A stretch of DNA of 13,734 bases from Parvimonas sp. (GTDB lineage: Bacteria > Bacillota > Clostridia > Tissierellales > Peptoniphilaceae), in contig JALEHY010000021.1 of NCBI GenBank assembly GCA_022770425.1, positions 1 to 13,734 on the forward strand, in the 5' to 3' direction. The notes under the pieces are model-generated. The model saw only the letters and a program-made list of their open reading frames with translations. It was not told where the DNA came from and did no database searches. Positions 1-5,498 of this stretch are shown here, piece by piece; the stretch's first letter is position 1, and each line of letters starts with the position of its first letter. Made by a program: the position numbers and the translations under genes.

Positions 1-22
1 ATTTAGAAGATACTTTTTTTAA

Positions 23-138
23 TATGGTAGCGAAAGCGAAGGGGATACACCTGTACCCATCTCGAACACAGAAGTTAAGTCCTTCAGCGCCGATGGTACT
101 AATACATATCGTATTGGGAGAGTAGGACGTTGCCAAAC
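23..138 (+). rRNA. rrf: 5S ribosomal RNA, copy 1
   Basis: This is the structural RNA of the large ribosomal subunit. The conserved core around 52-79 (ACCCATCTCGAACACAGAAG and following) and the 3' part GAGAGTAGGAC are typical of Gram-positive 5S rRNA. The ends pair as helix I (25-31 with 129-135). Helix II is 38-42 with 81-85, and the arm at 99-105 pairs with 111-117. The length of about 116 nt is normal. Ends are set by helix I and are good to a few bases. It is followed after 22 nt by a second 5S gene, and no terminator is seen between them, so both are probably co-transcribed from an rRNA operon upstream of the window. Confidence 0.92.
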
Positions 139-160
139 TCCATTAGGGAGAGAGAATAAG

Positions 161-276
161 TATGGTGATGATGGCAAAAGGGATACACCTGTACCCATCT
201 CGAACACAGAAGTTAAGCCTTTTAGCGTCGATTGTACTGATACATTTCGTATTGGAAGAGTAGAACATCGCCAAAC
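161..276 (+). rRNA. rrf: 5S ribosomal RNA, copy 2 (divergent paralog)
   Basis: This is a second 5S gene, aligned to copy 1 without gaps at an offset of 138 nt, with 18 differences in 116 positions (about 84% identity). Most differences keep the fold: five base pairs are changed on both sides and three changes swap a wobble for a Watson-Crick pair or the reverse. Helix I is 163-169 with 267-273. The 5' end and core look intact. One loop E position (233, T instead of G) departs from the usual bacterial pattern. It reads as a folded, probably functional variant rather than a decayed copy. A terminator follows directly. Confidence 0.88.
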
Positions 277-300
277 AACCACCTTTTAGGTGGTTTTTTT
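277..300 (+). terminator. Intrinsic terminator of the rRNA operon
   Basis: An 8-bp stem (277-284 with 288-295, AACCACCT/AGGTGGTT) has a 3-nt loop and runs into an unbroken T tract. It starts directly after the 3' end of the second 5S gene. Confidence 0.92.
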
Positions 301-475
301 ATGTGAAAATATATGAAAATTAAAATACAGGATATTGAATATGAATTAATGTTTTGAATGTTTTTCATATCATTTTAAATTTTCAAAAAATTATAATTTA
401 AATTTAATAAAGGAAATGTTGTTTTAAAATAATTATTTATTTTAATTTTTATATAAATTAAGAACTTTTTTTGTT

Positions 476-503
476 TTGTTTTAGAGTAAGTTTGTGGTAT
501 AAT
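476..503 (+). promoter_or_regulatory. Candidate promoter P1 for the yitT-family operon
   Basis: The -35 is TTGTTT (476-481), followed by a 16-nt spacer and a TG-extended -10 TGGTATAAT (495-503). It lies about 230 nt before the start codon, so it implies a long leader. Confidence 0.6.
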
Positions 504-582
504 AACTATAAGTTTATGCTTTGTGATAAAGTTAAAGTTATTTCACCATAATTACCTTGAACTAATTATCAAAAAGAAATTA

Positions 583-591
583 TGGTATAAT
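583..591 (+). promoter_or_regulatory. Candidate promoter P2, extended -10 within an inverted repeat
   Basis: TGGTATAAT (583-591) is a second TG-extended -10 with no good -35; the TTGAAC at 557-562 is 23 nt away, too far. The right arm of the inverted repeat ACCATAATT (545-553)/AATTATGGT (578-586) overlaps it, so a protein or an RNA hairpin here could affect initiation. Confidence 0.45.
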
Positions 592-731
592 AAGAGTGGT
601 TTTTTACTTTATGGTAAAATTGTTTTTATTTGACTATAATAATTTAACGGTAAATATGTAAGATTATGTTTTTTTGAAAGTAAATTAAAACATTATAAAT
701 TTTAATAAAGTGAATTTTTTGTAGGTGTTGT

Positions 732-1598
732 ATGTTAGAGGAGTATTTTGGAGACAGTAAGTACATTTTTAAAACTGTTTTTTTTATGTTGATAGGTAAT
801 ATAATTTGTTCGTTTGCTATGGTTAAACTTTTGATACCTGCCGGATTGTTGTCAGGCGGACTTGGAGGGATCGGTCTTATTTTGGAGTATTCTTTGGGGA
901 TTCCTACCGGAATATCGGTGTTTGTGTTGAATTTGCCTATGATGATTGTCGGGTTTATGTTTTTAAAGAAAAAGTTTATGACTTATGCTTTTTTATCGAC
1001 TTTTTTGTTGTCTTTTTGTTTAATCGTTATGAGAAAAGTTCCTGTGAATATAAATTTGAGTGAACCTGTTCTTTATGCTATTTTTGGTGGCTTTTTGAAC
1101 GGATTGGGAATGGGAATCTTGTTTAAACATGGCTCTTGTCAAGGAGGACTTGATATTATTGCTACTATTTGTAAAAGTAGGTTGAATATAAATATAGGAT
1201 CTACTCTTATGATTATTAACGGATTTATTATAGCTTTTGCATCTTATTTATTTAGTATTGAACGTGGACTTTTTACAATTGTTGCTATGTATGTTGCTTA
1301 TAAAATGCTTGATAAAATTCAAATGGGTTTTGGAGATACTAAACAGGTTATGATTGTAACTTCAAGACAACGTGATATTACTGAGAAAATTTTGTTGGAT
1401 TTGAATAGAGGTGTTACTTTGTTGCATGGAGAAGGAGCTTTTACACATAAGCAACAAAATGTTATTTTTTGTATAGTAAGCACAAGACAGGTTGCGATTA
1501 TAAAAAAGATTGTTGATCAGATAGACCCTAAAGCTTTTCTAATTATATCGGAGGCTTATGAGGTTAAGGGTCGTGGTTTTAGGATTCAAGAAATTTAG
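732..1598 (+). CDS. YitT family membrane protein (DUF161 + DUF2179)
   Basis: This is a polytopic membrane protein of 288 residues, the usual size of the YitT family. About six or seven hydrophobic segments are visible (roughly residues 11-33, 38-53, 60-78, 84-100, 112-131, 155-175 and 178-195). The family's glycine-rich loop appears as HGSCQGGLDIIA (133-144). The C-terminal soluble part (about 205-285, with LLHGEGAFT at 230-238) is the DUF2179 domain, expected in the cytoplasm and related in fold to small ligand-binding regulatory domains. The substrate of the family is not established, so none is given. The ATG at 732 is preceded by a modest AGGTG four nt upstream. The next gene starts 11 nt after the stop, so the two form an operon. 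Confidence 0.88.
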   Translation: MLEEYFGDSKYIFKTVFFMLIGNIICSFAMVKLLIPAGLLSGGLGGIGLILEYSLGIPTGISVFVLNLPMMIVGFMFLKKKFMTYAFLSTFLLSFCLIVMRKVPVNINLSEPVLYAIFGGFLNGLGMGILFKHGSCQGGLDIIATICKSRLNINIGSTLMIINGFIIAFASYLFSIERGLFTIVAMYVAYKMLDKIQMGFGDTKQVMIVTSRQRDITEKILLDLNRGVTLLHGEGAFTHKQQNVIFCIVSTRQVAIIKKIVDQIDPKAFLIISEAYEVKGRGFRIQEI

Positions 1599-1609
1599 GA
1601 GGAGACGTT

Positions 1610-2437
1610 TTGGAAAATAATTTAACTTTTAATGAACTTAAAGAAATAGCAAAAAAGATTTCGTTTGAAGATGACAGAATTGAAAGACTTTATATTGAAC
1701 AACTTGAAAATCAAAGTATGTCAAGTACGGTGGACTTTTTTAATGTTTTGTTTTTGATTAAGGACTTTAGTGTTGATGCTGATATTTTTGATATAGTCGG
1801 AAATTTTGGAGAAGTTTCTGCGATGTTTTCTGTTGAAGAGAATGAAAATTTTATTGAGTATAACATTATGTATGAAAATTTTGTCCAAGCTGTTTTTAGA
1901 CTTGTAAATGTTGAAAATTCTGCATATTTGAGAGAATTCAGTGACAAATATATTTGTGTTTTAAATAAAAATGAAGATAAAAAAGCTGATGTTTTTGTTG
2001 ACAGAAATATTAATAAAATAAAAGAAACTGAATTTTTAACCAATACTTGTAAATTTTTTTGGTATGCGGTTAAATTTGCAAAAAAACTATCTTCTAAGGA
2101 AATTCTAAACATTTCTTATGAATACAGAAAACTGATGGAATTGTTAGATGAGCATTTGAAACATTTTGTTTTGTCGGAGAATAAATACCTTATTGATCTT
2201 GGAAAAGACAATAAACTTGTTTTTAATTATGTTGAAACGGAAATATTTGAAAAATACTTGTTATGTTACTCAAAATTGGAACTTGAAAATTTGTGGGTTG
2301 CACTTTTCAATATATGTGCATTATTCAGAAAGTTATCTTTGAGAATTGCAATAAATCAAAGATTTGAATATGCAAAAGAGTTGGACAGAGATACAATTAC
2401 TTTTTTGAGAGAATTAAGACAAAAGGCAAATGTGTAG
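1610..2437 (+). CDS. ANT(6)-like nucleotidyltransferase homolog lacking catalytic residues
   Basis: This 275-residue soluble protein starts with TTG, supported by AGGAGGAG (1597-1604) overlapping the stop of the upstream gene. I align it end to end with the AadE/AadK aminoglycoside 6-adenylyltransferase family (about 285-300 aa). FFWYAVKFAKKLSSKEIL (149-166) matches the family's FWWV..YVAKGL.R.EI block. LGKDNK (197-202), FEKYL (213-217) and LWVALFNICALFRKLS (228-243) match its C-terminal helical domain. The N-terminal DDRIERLYI (21-29) and NFGE (65-68) also fit. The catalytic parts do not: the GSR motif is replaced by EQLEN (30-34), the DxD aspartates by F43/N45, and the third aspartate by V95. 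It therefore probably does not modify aminoglycosides. A non-enzymatic or ligand-binding role is inference. A terminator follows. Confidence 0.65.
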   Translation: MENNLTFNELKEIAKKISFEDDRIERLYIEQLENQSMSSTVDFFNVLFLIKDFSVDADIFDIVGNFGEVSAMFSVEENENFIEYNIMYENFVQAVFRLVNVENSAYLREFSDKYICVLNKNEDKKADVFVDRNINKIKETEFLTNTCKFFWYAVKFAKKLSSKEILNISYEYRKLMELLDEHLKHFVLSENKYLIDLGKDNKLVFNYVETEIFEKYLLCYSKLELENLWVALFNICALFRKLSLRIAINQRFEYAKELDRDTITFLRELRQKANV

Positions 2438-2453
2438 TATAAATAAAATTATT

Positions 2454-2487
2454 AAAAAGGAGATTTTTTAAATCTCCTTTTTGTTTA
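2454..2487 (+). terminator. Intrinsic terminator (possibly bidirectional)
   Basis: A 13-bp perfect stem (2454-2466 with 2470-2482) around AGGAGATTT has a 3-nt loop, a T tract on the 3' side and an A tract on the 5' side. It ends the yitT/ANT(6)-like unit and could also stop transcripts from the convergent lipoprotein gene. Confidence 0.85.
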
Positions 2488-2493
2488 TTTTTT

Positions 2494-2551
2494 TAATAAA
2501 TATTAACTTATTTTTTTCCGACTAATAAATATTAAATTATTTCTTTCCGAC
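2494..2551. repeat. 29-bp tandem direct repeat over the 3' end of the lipoprotein gene
   Basis: Copies at 2494-2522 and 2523-2551 are identical at 27 of 29 positions and directly abut. The gene-proximal copy carries the last four codons and stop of the lipoprotein (Val-Gly-Lys-Lys-stop on the minus strand). The distal copy would encode the same four residues and stop but lies outside the frame's end. It looks like a recent slippage or tandem duplication of the gene tail. Confidence 0.9.
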
Positions 2552-3232
2552 AGTTTTAAGTCCGAATTCATAACCTGTTTTAGTATCCAAAATTACATTT
2601 TCAGAGATTATTTCAAGACGTTTTTCTTCTAAATTATCTGCTCTTATATATCTTTTATCTCCTATGGTCAAAATACTCGGGTTATCATATACACCGCCTG
2701 CAATTCTAAACTCATCGCCTTTAAAATCGAAATTTTCTTCACGAGGTAATTCAAAGCTTATTGCAGAATAATCTTCGGTTTTTTTGACTATGGAAACATG
2801 ACCTCCTTTAGGTCCTTCATAGTAATTTCCGTAAAAGCGTTCCATTTCTTTATCTGCAACTTTTTCATAATGATTAAGCTCAAAACCTGTATAGTTATCA
2901 ACTATCTTATTTTCGGAAATAATTTCAAACCTGTCTTCAGGCAAATTATCGGCAGTTAAATACTTTTTACCGTTTTTTGTTATAACTTTAGGATAATCAA
3001 AATAACCACCGAGAACACGAGCGGTATCATCTTTAAAAACGGCATTTTCAGGCAATGTAAATTGTAAAACCGAATATAATTTGGTTTTTTTGATAACCGA
3101 AAGTCCCGAACCGACACCGCTGTATCTTTTATTGTAAAGTTTTTCTACCTCATTTGTTTTTGTAGAACAAGAACTTAGAAGTAAAAAACTAAATAAGGCT
3201 AAAACAACAACTTTAAATCTTTCTTTTGTCAT
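2537..3232 (-). CDS. Lipoprotein with two repeated domains, function unknown
   Basis: This 231-residue protein starts with a positively charged, hydrophobic signal peptide and a lipobox ending in L19-S-S-C22, so it should be lipid-anchored at Cys22 on the outer face of the membrane. The mature part is two copies of one module of about 90 residues: residues 31-120 and 131-224. Matching blocks are SVIKKTKLYS/SIVKKTEDYS, ARVLGGYFDYP/FRIAGGVYDNP, KKYLTADNLPEDRFEIISEN/KRYIRADNLEEKRLEIISEN and a final TGFEL/TGYEF. I do not recognise the module. Strand-rich, alternating hydrophobic patterning suggests a beta fold. The start is supported by AGGAGG (3241-3246) eight nt upstream. It has its own promoter and a candidate operator. 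Confidence 0.85.
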   Translation of the reverse strand: MTKERFKVVVLALFSFLLLSSCSTKTNEVEKLYNKRYSGVGSGLSVIKKTKLYSVLQFTLPENAVFKDDTARVLGGYFDYPKVITKNGKKYLTADNLPEDRFEIISENKIVDNYTGFELNHYEKVADKEMERFYGNYYEGPKGGHVSIVKKTEDYSAISFELPREENFDFKGDEFRIAGGVYDNPSILTIGDKRYIRADNLEEKRLEIISENVILDTKTGYEFGLKTVGKK

Positions 3233-3257
3233 AATTCATTCCTCCTAAAATATATTC

Positions 3258-3272
3258 GTACACCACCTGTAC
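3258..3272. promoter_or_regulatory. Candidate operator, inverted repeat GTACA-N5-TGTAC
   Basis: A perfect 5+5 dyad (GTACACCACCTGTAC) lies between the -10 and the ribosome binding site of the lipoprotein gene, covering the expected transcription start near 3272. This is a usual place for a repressor site. The cognate regulator is unknown; TACA/TGTA half-sites recall BlaI/CopY-type operators, but the spacing differs. Confidence 0.45.
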
Positions 3273-3278
3273 AATATT

Positions 3279-3307
3279 AGTGTATCACTTTATTATAATT
3301 AAGTCAA
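3279..3307 (-). promoter_or_regulatory. Promoter of the lipoprotein gene
   Basis: On the minus strand, TTGACT (3302-3307) is followed by 17 nt and TACACT (3279-3284). The start codon is about 40 nt downstream of the predicted start site. Both hexamers are close to the vegetative sigma consensus. Confidence 0.7.
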
Positions 3308-3569
3308 CGTTTTTATGAAAAAAATTGTAAATTTATACTTTGTTATGCTATATTTTCATAAAATTTACTTTTAAGTAAAAATTTTTGCTTTAAATGAAAA
3401 TATAATTCCTTTAATTCAAATAAAAAAGTTTTACTTAATGTATATTATTAAGTAAAACTTTAAGCTTTATAGGGTTTATGGTAAAACTTCTGTAAAATTG
3501 AAATTTACAGGGTTTTTTAGCTAATTAATATAAATACGGTTAATTAAAAAGTATTAGGTATGAATATTT
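3308..3569. other. Intergenic region with several hairpins, no gene seen
   Basis: This is a 262-bp AT-rich gap between the small minus-strand gene and the lipoprotein promoter. It holds a near-palindrome TTTACTT/AAGTAAA (3364-3379), the 15-bp perfect hairpin listed separately (3425-3461), and a 7-bp hairpin CTGTAAA/TTTACAG (3490-3496 with 3504-3510) followed on the plus strand by GGTTTTTT. The three share TTTAC/GTAAA-type arms. No open frame with a ribosome binding site stands out. Confidence 0.5.
3422..3461 (-). terminator. 15-bp perfect hairpin, probable minus-strand terminator
   Basis: AAAGTTTTACTTAAT (3425-3439) pairs perfectly with 3447-3461 around a 7-nt loop. Read on the minus strand it runs into six T residues (3422-3427), which fits termination of the small gene ending at 3570. 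Only two G-C pairs are in the stem, so a protein-binding dyad is an alternative. Confidence 0.5.
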
Positions 3570-4043
3570 TTACAGAGTTTTTATTAATTCAGTTATTTCT
3601 TTTGTAACAGATAAAATTTGAGAATTTAAATCTTCTAAAATATTTAAGTCCAGAAAATCCAATTCTTCTCTTAGCGTTACTTCTATGACAGAATTTTTTT
3701 TGTCTTGATTTTCTCTTTTATTAGGGGAATAATCTTTTATTAAATCACAATATTTTTTGTATACCAATTCGTTTTGAGCAATTAACCAAAACTCTAAAGA
3801 CAGTTTTTTGTGATTCAGTACCACGCCAAAACGTAATTTTCGATTTTTTAAGTCGGTATTCCAAAATGAGAAATAGCTGTAATCCATATATCCCGCAGAA
3901 ACATTTGATATTGTATAATTGTATCTGTTAGAATTGAAAAAATGATTACGAACTGAATGAACAAAGTTTATTATTGTGTGATATGCTTGAGGGATGTCTC
4001 CTTTTTCCACATATTCTCTATATAATTTTATTTTTTCTTCCAA
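3570..4043 (-). CDS. Small conserved-looking protein of unknown function (DUF7000-like)
   Basis: This 157-residue soluble protein has no signal peptide or membrane segment. An N-terminal helical part (about 1-40, EKGDIPQAYHTIINFVHS) is followed by SAGYMDYSYFSFW (49-61) and a strand-rich block LRFGVVLNHKKLSLEFWL (70-87), then a charged stretch and a C-terminal helix. From memory this pattern resembles small uncharacterised proteins grouped as DUF7000; I cannot confirm that name. The start codon is TTG (4041-4043), supported by GGAGG (4051-4055) seven nt upstream; there is no better ATG. It lies downstream of the AraC regulator with a 250-bp gap, so it is probably transcribed separately. No function is proposed. 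Confidence 0.72.
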   Translation of the reverse strand: MEEKIKLYREYVEKGDIPQAYHTIINFVHSVRNHFFNSNRYNYTISNVSAGYMDYSYFSFWNTDLKNRKLRFGVVLNHKKLSLEFWLIAQNELVYKKYCDLIKDYSPNKRENQDKKNSVIEVTLREELDFLDLNILEDLNSQILSVTKEITELIKTL

Positions 4044-4271
4044 AATATTACCTCCAATGCTTAATGTTATTGTAATAAAAATTTGATTTTATTTTGTTTT
4101 TTCATACCTTAAAATATGAATTCCTGCTTTTATGATAATTTTAAATTAGTTTTATAAGGATAGAACAGTTTCAAAACTCTCATAAAAGTAGTAAATTCAT
4201 ATTAATTATATCATAAAATTTACTGATTTTAGTTTATATATTTGAAAATTAATAAAAAAAATTTATCATAT

Positions 4272-4299
4272 TTATAAAAATTTAATTTAAATTTTATAA
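4272..4299 (-). terminator. Weak AT-only hairpin at the end of the AraC gene
   Basis: TTATAAAA (4272-4279) pairs with TTTTATAA (4292-4299), with three more inner pairs after a bulge. The stem includes the stop codon. On the minus strand a run of eight T residues lies about 11 nt further on. The stem has no G-C pairs, so termination here is uncertain. Confidence 0.28.
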
Positions 4300-5280
4300 A
4301 TCGAAATTTTTACAAAGGGAATTTGTTTTTGCTGATGTACTTAATTTTTTTATTTCACGGGGATACATCCCTTTGTATTTTTTGAAATATGCGGTAAATT
4401 TGCTGTGTGATGAGTAACCGACCGACTTTGCGATGTCTTTTATATCCAAAGAAGTGGTTAACAATAAGATTTCTGCTATATTCATTCTTCTTCTTTGAGA
4501 GTATTCTGTTATACTCATTTGATATTTTTCTTTGAAAAGTTTTTTTAATTTTGTGCCGCTCATCATTGCAATCTTTTCTAAAATTTCTTGAGATATGTCA
4601 AGAGCATAATGATCATCTATATATTTTGCAACATTTTCAATACCTATTTCGTCATCTTTTGAAATTTGTTTTGCATTTCTTTTGTTTAAATAAGCATCAA
4701 GTGTAATGCTTAACCACTCTTTCGCTTTTGCTTCGAAAAAAATTTCGGATGCTAAAGATACCATGTTGCAGTTTAAAATTGAATTTGCTATTTTTTCAAG
4801 TGGGTTTGTAACAAGTTCACGAGTATCAAAAAACATTTGAGAAACATTAAATTTAGATTGTTGTTCTATATCTGAGAGATATTCTTTTATCATTTTTTCT
4901 TTAAAGTTGACTCCAACACTTAAAAAAGGAAAATTTCCGTGTAAAAGAAATCTATAATCTTTTTTTGCCATATTTGTAACGTACATAGTATTTGATGAGA
5001 GAGTTTGATACGGATTAAAGCATTCTCCGTTAGCTGTTTTTATATACGAACAAGAAAATGCCATATACTCGCTAAAGTCCGGAAATGAATCAACCATTCT
5101 CTCCTTTTTTATAAAAAAATCATGTATATCAACAATAAATCTGTCTGTTTCATAGTACCAGTAAATTCCGTCAAAAGTTGAATCCTTTATACAAAAAGTT
5201 TTTCCGGCTTTACTGTATTTTTTACAATTTGGGCAGTGTTTCCAGCCCATGCTTTCAATAAAATCTTGAAATGTATTCAT
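4294..5280 (-). CDS. AraC family transcriptional regulator of the adjacent ABC transporter
   Basis: This 328-residue protein has a typical C-terminal AraC DNA-binding domain. The first helix-turn-helix is at about 228-262 (ISQEILEKIAMMSGTKLKKL) and the second at about 277-312, with the family signature IAKSVGYSSHSKFTAYFKK (283-301) and YPREI. The N-terminal 200 residues should sense a ligand and do not look like the common AraC cupin. They begin with a cysteine-containing segment, WKHCPNCKKYSKAGKTFC (13-30), with C16, C19 and C30, which could bind a metal or respond to redox state (inference). It is divergent from the two ABC genes 218 bp away, so it probably activates them and perhaps controls itself. 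AGGAGG (5285-5290) precedes the ATG by 4 nt. Confidence 0.88.
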   Translation of the reverse strand: MNTFQDFIESMGWKHCPNCKKYSKAGKTFCIKDSTFDGIYWYYETDRFIVDIHDFFIKKERMVDSFPDFSEYMAFSCSYIKTANGECFNPYQTLSSNTMYVTNMAKKDYRFLLHGNFPFLSVGVNFKEKMIKEYLSDIEQQSKFNVSQMFFDTRELVTNPLEKIANSILNCNMVSLASEIFFEAKAKEWLSITLDAYLNKRNAKQISKDDEIGIENVAKYIDDHYALDISQEILEKIAMMSGTKLKKLFKEKYQMSITEYSQRRRMNIAEILLLTTSLDIKDIAKSVGYSSHSKFTAYFKKYKGMYPREIKKLSTSAKTNSLCKNFDL

Positions 5281-5300
5281 AAATCCTCCTAAATATTATC

Positions 5301-5327
5301 CCGAATAGACATTAAACCTAATAGACA
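5301..5327. promoter_or_regulatory. Candidate AraC-type operator: direct repeat CCNAATAGACA
   Basis: CCGAATAGACA (5301-5311) and CCTAATAGACA (5317-5327) agree at 10 of 11 positions with a 16-bp period. Tandem direct half-sites are the usual binding mode of AraC proteins. The pair lies between the regulator's promoter and its start codon, fitting autoregulation; a weaker, related AGTCTAAACGG occurs before the ABC genes near 5467-5477. Confidence 0.5.
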
Positions 5328-5342
5328 ATAATTTTCAATACT

Positions 5343-5371
5343 ATTGTACCTTATTTTTTCAAATGTTACAA
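5343..5371 (-). promoter_or_regulatory. Promoter of the AraC-family gene
   Basis: On the minus strand, TTGTAA (5366-5371) is followed by 17 nt and TACAAT (5343-5348). The spacing is ideal and both hexamers are near consensus. The ABC genes on the plus strand have only weak candidates (for example TAGAAT 5411-5416), as expected for an activator-dependent promoter. Confidence 0.65.
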
Positions 5372-5498
5372 TATATTATAAACAGATATTCTTTTAGATT
5401 TTGAAATGAGTAGAATAAATTTTTAAGTCATTCCCCGATATATACTTATAAAATACGAAAATTAAAGTCTAAACGGAATAAAATTTAAGGAGGAAAAA

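Larger units (their letters stand above)
301..731. other. AT-rich intergenic leader upstream of the yitT-family gene
   Basis: This 431-bp stretch has no convincing gene. It holds two TG-extended -10 elements (498-503 and 586-591), a third weaker TATAAT at 635-640, a 9-bp inverted repeat (545-553 with 578-586) whose right arm overlaps the second -10, and a small hairpin TTTTAC/GTAAAA (602-607 with 614-619). I recognise no riboswitch, T-box or leader peptide. The long 5' leader could carry an unrecognised regulatory element, but nothing shows this. Confidence 0.6.

Noticed and set aside
19..282. 87-codon minus-strand open frame over the 5S genes
   Set aside because: It is the antisense of two 5S rRNA genes; its internal protein repeat only mirrors the rRNA duplication.
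301..731. Riboswitch or T-box in the yitT leader
   Set aside because: No recognisable conserved core (no T-box sequence, no known aptamer motif) was found; only AT-rich dyads.
1610..2437. Aminoglycoside resistance gene
   Set aside because: The fold resembles ANT(6), but the GSR and aspartate residues needed for nucleotide transfer are missing, so resistance is not supported.
3422..3461. CRISPR repeat or IS end
   Set aside because: Only one hairpin, no spaced repeats, no transposase or target-site duplication nearby.
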